From contig OY754977.1 in NCBI GenBank assembly GCA_963576475.1, forward strand, positions 31,245,672-31,309,671: a stretch of 64,000 bases of DNA, written 5' to 3'. A program made the translations under genes and the position numbers. Source of the stretch: Molanna angustata (taxonomy: Eukaryota; Arthropoda; Insecta; Trichoptera; Molannidae). Under the pieces are notes generated by a model. The model was not told where the DNA came from. It saw nothing but the letters and a program-made list of their open reading frames with translations, and made no database searches. Of the stretch, positions 58,501 through 64,000 are shown in pieces; the stretch's first letter is position 1, and each line of letters starts with the position of its first letter.

Positions 58501-59978
58501 AAACACACTAAAGTACAGCTAATTTAGTGGTTGAAATACAAATAGATATCACAAAATGGACACGGAATACAAACACACTAAAGTACAGCTAATTTAGTGG
58601 TTGATATACAAATAGATATCACAAAATGGACATGGAATACAAACACACTAAAGTACAGCAAATTCAGTGGTTGAAATATAAATAGATATCACAAAATGGA
58701 CACGGAATACAAACACACTAAAGTACAGCTAATTTAGTGGTTGAAATACAAATAGATATCACAAAATGGACACGGAATACAAACACACTAAAGTACAGCT
58801 AATTTAGTGGTTGAAATATAAATAGATATCACAAAATGGACACGAAATACAAACACACTAAAGTACAGCTAATTTAGTGGTTGAAATATAAATAATCATC
58901 ACCTTGGAAAAGGCCTGGCCTAGTGTGGGGGCAAAAACCAAAAAAATAAATCAACTTAGTACTACATATCAATAGTATTTAGATGACTTCATATTTGAAC
59001 CTTCAACATTGTATATTATAGAAATATTATGGAATATTACGATAATAATCAATTGTTCTATTTTATTTATGACCAGCAAAGTTCATTTATTAGCTATTAA
59101 TTGCGAACTCAAAGTACGATTTTTCATAAACTGCATTTACTTAACAGCTTGGAATAGCCAATTAATCCCTTCGGGGATAGCCAACCGATTATGGAATGCA
59201 TATCAGCGAAATAATAATTTAAAATAATGTTGAGTGACGTATTTACAAGAAGTTGCCAAACACCATAGGTATTATAAAAATGTGATGACAGAAAATGAAA
59301 AAAGGCAACAAACTTTTGGATTCTTTGATTTTGCATTAAATTTTGAGTTTTGTTGAGAAGAAGGCCACTAAATCGTGAAGAAAAATATAGTTTTTTTTAT
59401 ATAAAAAGCAACAGTACACACAAAAGATAAAATGAAAAGAAAACAACAATTAAATCATACAGGTTTTCGTGTTTGATAAACATATTGGATGTGCCATGGT
59501 ATCGAAAATAATGGTCTACATTATACATATAAGAATCATATCGTCTCATAATCTTGATTAGAATATATTTATGAGTTTTATTTTCTTTTGTCAACTTGTT
59601 AAGAAGAACTTCATTGTAGGCAAGTGATACCTTACAGAAAAACAAAATATCAAATATTAATATTATGAAAGTATTAGAAACGTTGATAATGATAATTGTT
59701 ATCAAATGAGAAATCTCAACGTTAGGAGCGCATAATTGAGAGTATTAGGTTCGCTAAGGAGATGTATGGTCCATAGGTGTTAAGTTCGCAAGGGGGTTTC
59801 AGATAACTCTGTGCATATCGATTCTTCTGTCCTTGACCGTGTTCTTCCTGCTATTGGCCGAGATCATCCCTCCAACGTCACTGGCCATACCGTTGCTGGG
59901 CAAATACCTTCTCTTCACTATGATACTCGTCTCATTGAGTGTTTGGATGACTGTCTGCGTGCTCAATGTACATTTCAG
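34531..59978 (+). CDS. nAChRa8: Nicotinic acetylcholine receptor subunit, alpha8 type (5' seven exons)
   Basis: This is a ligand-gated cation channel subunit of the neuronal plasma membrane. Joined exons are 34531-34591, 35777-35973, 38038-38166, 39198-39359, 46745-46901, 47622-47749 and 59803-59978, coding 336 codons plus two bases. All have GT-AG borders and matching phases. Visible are a signal peptide (1-19), the sequon NNT at 52-54, [10 protein letters not shown] (loop A), the Cys-loop Cys156/Cys170, loop C YPCC with vicinal Cys229-Cys230, M1 (about 246-270), GEK (276-278) before M2, the cation-selective M2, and M3. The vicinal cysteines define an alpha subunit, while the rest most resembles Drosophila beta2, whose orthologue in other insects is called alpha8. 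The M3-M4 loop, M4 and the stop lie past 64000. Introns 4 and 6 are enlarged by repeats. Confidence 0.88.
34835..35066 (+). mobile_element. tRNA-derived SINE, family 1, copy 2
   Basis: A box GGCTCAGTCGG, B box GGTTCGATTCC, a body matching 4543-4763, and an (AAATA)n tail. It lies in intron 1 of the receptor gene in the sense orientation. The tRNA-like head is 3' CCA-less and part of the SINE. Confidence 0.88.
35471..35776 (+). repeat. 55-bp minisatellite abutting the exon 2 splice acceptor
   Basis: Five exact-length units start at 35502, 35557, 35612, 35667 and 35722, after a shorter degenerate unit. Each begins CCACTAACGAGCAAATAGAT or a variant and ends ATTGATAAATTAG or ATTAC. The last unit ends exactly at the AG of the exon 2 acceptor, and the exon start CTACTATCAAGCACATAGAG aligns with the start of a repeat unit. 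CTAAC in each unit resembles a branch point. Confidence 0.9.
35777..35973 (+). CDS. nAChRa8: nAChR exon 2 (start of ligand-binding domain)
   Basis: It encodes residues 21-86, from the [19 protein letters not shown] helix to loop D (TTNLWVEQ). The conserved N-terminal helix and the sequon at 52-54 are present. The donor gtaaaa is acceptable. The acceptor at 35775-35776 is supported by phase agreement with exon 1. Confidence 0.9.
36340..37193 (+). pseudogene. 3' end of a LINE (RT C-terminus and 3' UTR)
   Basis: From about 36360 the plus strand encodes [17 protein letters not shown] and the rest of a CR1/Jockey-type RT C-terminus (ORF 36420-36791), then a T-rich 3' region and an AATA repeat tail to 37193. 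5'-truncated. It lies in intron 2 of the receptor gene. Confidence 0.7.
37195..37440 (-). pseudogene. LINE RT fragment with YADD
   Basis: The minus strand encodes [20 protein letters not shown], an RT catalytic motif, followed by about 40 more RT-like residues. Neither end of the element is present. It sits tail to tail with the preceding LINE fragment. Confidence 0.7.
38038..38166 (+). CDS. nAChRa8: nAChR exon 3 (loop A region)
   Basis: Forty-three codons, residues 87-129: [26 protein letters not shown] and [15 protein letters not shown]. Acceptor tgtttcag, donor gtaggt, phase 0 at both ends. Confidence 0.95.
38218..38425 (+). mobile_element. tRNA-derived SINE, family 2, copy 1
   Basis: The head has TTCAGTTGGTAAG (A box-like) and GGTTCGATTCG (B box), a body containing tctctgggctggaaacactg, and an ATT repeat tail. 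It matches 63621-63808 on the opposite strand. Confidence 0.8.
38570..38925 (-). repeat. Family A fragment split by a MITE
   Basis: Segments before 38718 (aggcttcgcagcat, actcagaattcggagtacaa) and after 38852 (gtgtgtgtcgg, ttttgatccgctt) match contiguous parts of family A, so the MITE at 38718-38852 inserted into it. Confidence 0.65.
38718..38852. mobile_element. MITE family E, copy 1
   Basis: Terminal inverted repeats begin TTAGGGTCGTATTA; the right arm is the complement with small differences (aaggagttatttgag). 135 bp, non-coding. A larger relative is at 48086-48652. TTA/TAA at the ends would fit a PIF/Harbinger-type target, but this is not certain. Confidence 0.75.
39198..39359 (+). CDS. 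nAChRa8: nAChR exon 4 (Cys-loop)
   Basis: Residues 130-183: [20 protein letters not shown], then the Cys-loop from Cys156 to Cys170 with the invariant FPFD, and [11 protein letters not shown] (loop B). Acceptor atttcag, donor gtataa, phase 0 at both ends. Confidence 0.96.
39405..44431 (+). repeat. Roughly 5-kb tandem array of 78-bp units in receptor intron 4
   Basis: More than 60 copies of a unit containing GTGATATATTATAATATCAC, CATGGTTAATCATCTC and TATGAAAAGTATGAAACAAT. The left part (to about 40980) is heterogeneous, with T-run length variants and three units with an extra inverted piece (near 40017, 40162 and 40540). The right part (41150-44340) is about 41 almost identical 78-bp copies. 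Because 78 is divisible by three and one frame lacks stops, it yields long open frames (701 and 469 codons) with a 26-residue period. These lie in an intron and need not be protein. Confidence 0.97.
40993..41150 (+). repeat. Foreign segment inside the 78-bp array
   Basis: A stretch with ACCAT repeats, then ttggggtaggcagagagaac, interrupts the array between the heterogeneous and homogeneous parts. A similar ggggtaggcagtgaaaac phrase is at 63833. It is probably a transposon fragment captured by the array. Confidence 0.65.
44471..45050 (-). pseudogene. RTE-like LINE 3' fragment
   Basis: A minus-strand frame reads [46 protein letters not shown] and ends in a stop at 44494, followed by the GAA-rich tail. 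This is the RTE C-terminal region downstream of the catalytic RT. It is uninterrupted over 160 codons, so fairly young, but 5'-truncated. Confidence 0.85.
45451..45978 (+). mobile_element. MITE family D, copy 2
   Basis: Begins ACTCCTCACTAAC and ends GTTAGTGAGGAGT, a 13-bp perfect terminal inverted repeat. No coding content. This copy defines the family ends. Confidence 0.82.
46180..46540. other. GC-rich intronic segment with a short direct duplication
   Basis: The phrase gctcccagtatgggacat occurs at about 46197 and again at about 46218. The block is much richer in G+C than the surrounding intron. No ORF, splice structure or known repeat is recognised; it may be a solo repeat of unknown type. 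Confidence 0.35.
46745..46901 (+). CDS. nAChRa8: nAChR exon 5 (loop C with vicinal cysteines)
   Basis: Residues 184-235 plus one base: [36 protein letters not shown], then YPCCKEPFS. Cys229-Cys230 make this an alpha-type subunit able to contribute the principal face of the agonist site. Acceptor attccag, donor gtaata. Confidence 0.96.
46996..47504 (+). mobile_element. MITE family D, copy 3 (left end lost)
   Basis: Matches copy 2 from aaagtattcaaatt to the right terminus GTTAGTGAGGAGT. It fills most of receptor intron 5, so that 720-bp intron is largely this element. Confidence 0.75.
47622..47749 (+). CDS. nAChRa8: nAChR exon 6 (M1)
   Basis: Completes codon 236 and encodes to residue 278: [18 protein letters not shown], the M1 helix including [18 protein letters not shown], and SDSGEK at the M1-M2 turn, where GEK forms part of the cation-selective ring. 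Acceptor tttttcag, donor gtatgg. Confidence 0.96.
48086..48652. mobile_element. MITE family E, copy 2 (long form)
   Basis: The ends match 38718-38852 (TAAGGGTCGTATTA and its complement, plus aaaaagttgaggtcccgtaa and gcagtacgggacc), with about 430 bp of extra interior sequence. It may be a longer ancestor of the 135-bp copy. TAA flanks both sides. Confidence 0.7.
48653..52099. other. Intron 6 sequence with no recognised element
   Basis: AT-rich sequence with only short chance frames. No RT, transposase or exon-like segment was recognised. Old unrecognisable repeats are likely. Confidence 0.35.
52281..53158 (-). pseudogene. RTE-like LINE, 5'-truncated
   Basis: The minus strand reads [11 protein letters not shown], a TAG stop (where the family usually has Trp), then [20 protein letters not shown] with the catalytic FADD, and continues uninterrupted through [40 protein letters not shown] and [13 protein letters not shown] to a stop at 52281. 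Only one disabling mutation is visible in 290 codons. The endonuclease and most of the RT are absent. Confidence 0.9.
53615..53941. mobile_element. Solo foldback related to Penelope-like element termini
   Basis: The arms 53615-53750 and 53826-53941 are inverted copies, identical by eye except for a 20-bp tandem duplication in the left arm (about 53665-53684). The right arm contains TTGATTA, a GGC...GCC stem and GAAACGGTCGTC, the same arrangement as in the Penelope-like termini at 55405 and 56846. The loop holds short repeats of GTTCACAGTTCAC type. No protein is encoded. Confidence 0.7.
53981..55404. other. Intron 6 sequence with no recognised element
   Basis: AT-rich, no exon-like or transposon-like segment recognised. 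Confidence 0.35.
55405..56962 (+). mobile_element. Penelope-like retroelement with inverted termini, 5'-truncated
   Basis: Terminal inverted repeats of 117 bp (55405-55521 and 56846-56962) appear identical by eye. Inside, the plus strand encodes the C-terminal part of a Penelope-type RT and a GIY-YIG endonuclease. Each terminus carries TTGAAAA, a GGCCT...AGGC stem and GAAAC, reminiscent of the hammerhead-ribozyme motifs known in Penelope-like elements. Confidence 0.88.
55562..56425 (+). pseudogene. Penelope-like RT C-terminus and GIY-YIG endonuclease, frameshifted
   Basis: Penelope-like elements use an unusual reverse transcriptase, related to telomerase, joined to a GIY-YIG nuclease. The first frame (55562-56125) has the block [20 protein letters not shown], the thumb-like [20 protein letters not shown], and ends at [11 protein letters not shown], the GIY half of the nuclease. 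A one-base shift near 56122 moves to the next frame, which holds [20 protein letters not shown], the YIG half, then [10 protein letters not shown] and a stop near 56425. The catalytic RT palm is missing. The frameshift splits the endonuclease, so the copy is dead. Confidence 0.9.
57170..57545. mobile_element. Foldback MITE with about 45-bp imperfect terminal inverted repeats
   Basis: The left end GGCTGATTTTTTTTCTGTAA and CCACAGCAG match the complement of the right end (ctgctgtggtgtgcttttac, agaaaaaaaatagcc). About 375 bp, no coding content. Confidence 0.7.
57845..58895 (+). repeat. 70-bp tandem array with a 210-bp higher-order period, receptor intron 6
   Basis: Fifteen units contain ACAAAATGGACACGGAATAC, CACACTAAAGTACAGC and TAATTTAGTGG. 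Variants are ordered: units with ttgatata recur at about 58180, 58390 and 58600, and units with acataatgga precede the first two, so blocks of three units (210 bp) have been duplicated together. The first and last units are the most diverged. Confidence 0.95.
59803..59978 (+). CDS. nAChRa8: nAChR exon 7 (M2 and M3)
   Basis: Residues 279-336 plus two bases: [20 protein letters not shown] (pore-lining M2), [15 protein letters not shown], then M3 [19 protein letters not shown] ending NVHF. Acceptor tttcag, donor gtaaat, phase 2. It follows exon 6 across a 12-kb intron. Confidence 0.97.
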
Positions 59979-60229
59979 GTAAATAAACAACTTTAAATAA
60001 AAATCTATTAATTATTTACATTTGTATTCATTGTCATCACCATTATTAGTCGCCCAATGTTGTCTTGACATGGGCATGTCCTGCTTCATAACAGAGCATG
60101 GTCATGTTGAGATATCTAATTATGTTCATAAATTATGTAATCGACAACTTTGACTCGAATACACAGTCCTAGGTAGGTAACTAAATCTGACCTCACTGGA
60201 TTATTTAGTATTCTTAAGTTAGCAATTGC

Positions 60230-60470
60230 GTTGAAGAGACATCACTACGTAAATATTTAATACTACGCCAAACTCAAGGTCGAAGCGTAGCATTTCAAAT
60301 TATTGCAAATGAAGAAAAGAGATAGACGTTTAAAATATTTTTGTCATAACAACACAAACATATTATGTAATCAAGCTCACACTGACAGCTCGATGTCACG
60401 ATTTTTATGAAATACCAGTGAATTTTCGGCATCTCGTATAGATCGCTGAATACTCTTGTTTGACATCGAT
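60230..60470 (-). repeat. Part of a dispersed DNA element, inverted relative to 63030-63300
   Basis: Blocks such as cacactgacagctcgatgtcacga-like and the ggcatctcgtatagatcgctgaatactc region match the complement of 63030-63130, and the aaacgttaaacgtc side also matches. It is a truncated relative of the element at 62708-63396. Confidence 0.65.
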
Positions 60471-61084
60471 TTATACTATTTTTTTGTATTAATCATAGAA
60501 TAATAATAAAACTATAGAATACTCATATTCCCATACAATACCTCGCTGAAAAAGTGAAGCCGTTTTATTGGCCGGCTCGTGTCAATATATGTATGACTCT
60601 GCTATAATTTAGCAAGTAATTTTGCTATTTTGCTAACTATTCCGTAAATAATTTTGCAAGTAGTTAAAAAATACTCTATTTGAGGAACTTATCATGTAGA
60701 CGGCCAAATGATTACTGAATGCTCATAGCAAAATGTTGACCAAATTAGTCAACATAAAGCAGTCTCATTTACTGCAGGGTAAAGATTATTCTATACTATT
60801 ATAATTCTATGGTATTAATACACCTTGAATCCGAATAATATTAAAATATACATTTTTAGAATCCTATATATGGTTTTATATATTTATTTATTTCATATAA
60901 AGAGAAACCAACAGAACACTGAACAACACATGGCTGTTGTGCATGGTTAGGTAGGTACAATCAACGTCTCCTGAGCATTCAAATTAAAACAAAAAAAGGA
61001 CCTATAATAAAACGTAAACTTGTCACAACGATTCAGACGCGATACGTCAGTACCACCCGTACACTCAGGCAGAATGTTATTGCA

Positions 61085-61339
61085 TTGGTAGGTGCCAATC
61101 GCGAGTGCAATGTAACGACCGTCAATAGAGAACGTTGCGGACAGTATCGCGAACTCGGCAACATTGACAAATTTGCTGGTTTATATTTTACAAAACGCTA
61201 TAATCAACAAGTCGTGAAAAAAATGTATGACATGTATTTGAAAAATACATCCACTAATGATGTGTGTCGTCACTCATTTCAAGACCCAAATGAACAGTTT
61301 CAGCGCGTAATTCAAAATACGTTTTTCAAATTGCTATAA
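61085..61339 (+). CDS. 84-codon ORF of unknown origin
   Basis: The frame is open beyond the ATG upstream for a short way and has richer, more protein-like composition (charged and aromatic residues, three cysteines) than neighbouring DNA; for example CGQYRELGNIDKFAGLYFTK. It lies in receptor intron 7. It could be a captured gene fragment, a transposon or viral relic, or an exon of another gene. I do not recognise it. Confidence 0.35.
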   Translation: MVGANRECNVTTVNRERCGQYRELGNIDKFAGLYFTKRYNQQVVKKMYDMYLKNTSTNDVCRHSFQDPNEQFQRVIQNTFFKLL

Positions 61340-61876
61340 AAAGCTTTATAGAGCAAATAAAAAAAGAAAAAAATGTACCATATTTTCTTTTATTTTTTGT
61401 ACCATTTTTTTAGTAAATGGAAAAAAAGTAAATGCTCCATATTGCAATAAAAATGTATTTGTAATTTATTTCATTTGCAATTGAAATCTATTTTGGAGAG
61501 TCTACAATTAAATAAATAACATAATATATTAAATATTGACCAACAAAAATGACACGAAAAACAATAATAAAAGATATAGGTATTCATATAAATATAATAA
61601 TGTTATGTCTTGAGAATTGTTGGTATATTAAATGTAGACTAAGAGCCCATTCGGTTGGTATATTCGTCAAATGCGAATGGTTCGTGAACCAATATCACGT
61701 TATTTCAATGGTTAAATTATACAACCTAACTATACCTCTCCAACTCCCCTAAGTGTGTATTCCTTCCTTAACTCTCCATTCTATGTATGTATATTCACAA
61801 TCGTCGTTTTAAACATGCTTTTAACAGGGTTGGATATTTACGGAACATGTATATACCAACCTAGGTAATATTTGCT

Positions 61877-62295
<419 letters not shown>

Positions 62296-62323
62296 ATATT
62301 TCACCCGTGAAAACATCAAATAT

Positions 62324-62593
<270 letters not shown>

Positions 62594-62707
62594 CGGTTGC
62601 ATACTGGAAACTAACTTGGAGAAATACATTTTCACATTCGTTAATATGATTTTGAGCACTGTGCATCGAGCGAATCAAAATTTATAAGGGACACACACAG
62701 ACACACT

Positions 62708-63396
62708 AAGGTCCGAATTTGCAGAGTCCTACCTAAATACTAAATTCTAAATACTAACCATGTCTTCATTGCACAGTCACTCACTTAAGTTAGGAGATCA
62801 CGTGGCTTCCTAACTGGAGGATGCTACAAAGTTTTTGTATGAGAGTCGCATTACAGAAACATATCTAAATACTTAGCGCATGCGCATCGGCGTAAACTAA
62901 CATTTGCGAATTGTCAAAAAGTAAGGTTGATAGCGAGGAACCTTACGAGTGGTTTAATACTAAAATACGAGATTTTTTCGGTGGATGATGATTTTATCGG
63001 CTTCGTTGAATACGTATTTGTTAATTTTGTCAAATCAAATACCAAACAGAGTATTCAGCGATCCATACGAGATGCCGAAAATTCGGTGGAATTTCAAAAA
63101 AATCGTGACATCGAGCTGTCAGTGTGAAGTTTGTAGTTGGTTACGTATGTTTGTGTTGTTATAGCAAAAAAATATTTTAAACGTTAAACGTCAGAAAAGA
63201 GAGATTTCTAAGCCCATAGAAAGCTATGTATCTCCTTTCTTCATATACAATAATGTGAAATTCTATGTCATCGCCTTTAATTTTGGCGTAGTATTTAGTT
63301 AGGGATGTCTCTGCAGCGCAATTGCTAACCTAGGAATACTAAATACTCCATTGAAGTTAGGAGTAAGTATTTAGGTACTGTGCATTTGGGTCTGAA
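62708..63396. mobile_element. Non-autonomous DNA element with roughly 35-bp imperfect terminal inverted repeats
   Basis: The left end (gtccgaatttgcagagtcct, acctaaatactaa) pairs with the complement of the right end (ttaggagtaagtatttaggt, actgtgcatttgggtc). The interior includes a 66-codon frame (62927-63127) without recognisable domain; its 3' part is shared with 60230-60470. Confidence 0.65.
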
Positions 63397-63620
63397 TATT
63401 CTTCATCGATTTCTGAATTCATCCATATATATAAAAAAATCTTTACCATGTCGTCCGAATTCGATGTTTCATTTTTCATAATAAAGAAATTAGTTCTGTG
63501 GTGGTTTCACCTAAACAAAATCAAGAAATTTGATAATGGGAATCATAAAATTCAGAATTTCCAAAGGATTAGAGTATTATTGTACAGACGAATTGTATTG
63601 AAGATATTCTAACTACATAC

Positions 63621-63808
63621 TAATAATAATAAACACTTCCTTGCATCCTGCGCAAGAGGCGAGTTTATATGGAAAATTATTCCAACTAACTGCAGTGTTT
63701 CCAGGCCAGAGAGGAAATATTAGCATGAGAAATTAGTTAAAATAAATTTATCGAATACAGGACGTCCGCTCAGAAACCAAATAGATTACCAACTGTGCCA
63801 CGGCGGAC
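63621..63808 (-). mobile_element. tRNA-derived SINE, family 2, copy 2
   Basis: Minus-strand head ggcacagttggtaatc, decayed B box (gtattcgat), body with ggcctggaaacactgcagtt, and an ATT repeat tail. Matches 38218-38425. Confidence 0.78.
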
Positions 63809-64000
63809 GGCATACATGCATGTCCCTCAAGGGGTAGGCAGTGAAAACAGAAAACTCCAAATTTTAATATCTTGACACACATTGATTTTGAAGTCGGTTT
63901 TTTTTATATGAAAGATGATTGGAGTTACGGTCTACGAAGAAGCATGATCTACGAATAATTAATTTATTAATAGTTGCATTCTACAAATAATTTCTACTAA

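Noticed and set aside
57845..58895. CRISPR-like array
   Set aside because: Units are contiguous 70-bp repeats without unique spacers, in a eukaryotic intron.
59009..59227. 72-codon frame just upstream of receptor exon 7
   Set aside because: No homology, no splice relation to exon 7, AT-rich chance frame.

Overview
The window is AT-rich, intron-rich insect nuclear DNA. Lepidoptera is my best guess, from the tRNA-derived SINEs, the many MITE-like foldbacks and the non-LTR retrotransposon mix, but no single marker proves the order. There is no bacterial gene organisation: host genes are broken into short exons with GT-AG boundaries, and most of the sequence is repeats.

Host genes. (1) One minus-strand exon at 1694-1845 encodes an Ala/Thr/Tyr-rich segment resembling the N-terminal region of insect ZFR/Zn72D zinc-finger RNA-binding proteins. 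(2) A three-exon plus-strand model (19900-19990, 28965-29122, 29223-29276) encodes a 100-residue, cysteine-free, secreted peptide precursor with two basic cleavage sites. I do not recognise it, and it is the most interesting candidate gene. (3) Seven exons of a nicotinic acetylcholine receptor subunit run on the plus strand from 34531 to 59978. They cover the signal peptide, nearly all of the ligand-binding domain with the Cys-loop and a vicinal Cys-Cys, and M1-M3. The sequence best fits insect alpha8, the orthologue of Drosophila beta2. The intracellular loop, M4 and the stop codon lie beyond the right edge.

Mobile DNA, left to right. A frameshifted 3' LINE end occupies 111-1099. A foldback lies at 3245-3530. 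About 1-kb non-coding elements (family A here) occur at 4973-6802, 11478-12500 and 31272-32299, with several fragments. A hAT relic with an exact 8-bp target duplication is at 7651-8933. A near-complete LINE with ORF1 and an intact 1004-codon EN-RT ORF spans 13632-18710 on the minus strand. RTE-like and other LINE pieces lie at 21915-23157, 25888-25994, 26400-26990, 27930-28061, 28492-28620, 29610-29921, 36340-37440, 44471-45050 and 52281-53158. A Penelope-like element with a GIY-YIG domain is at 55405-56962, and a solo foldback of the same kind is at 53615-53941.

Tandem repeats are unusually prominent inside the receptor gene. A 55-bp minisatellite abuts the exon 2 splice acceptor and appears to contain copies of it. 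A roughly 5-kb array of 78-bp units fills most of intron 4. A 70-bp array with a 210-bp higher-order period lies in intron 6. A long (AT)n / inverted repeat / (AT)n structure lies at 61.9-62.6 kb.

The host genes show no evidence of working together. The receptor and the peptide precursor may both act in neural signalling, but that is inference from protein type only.
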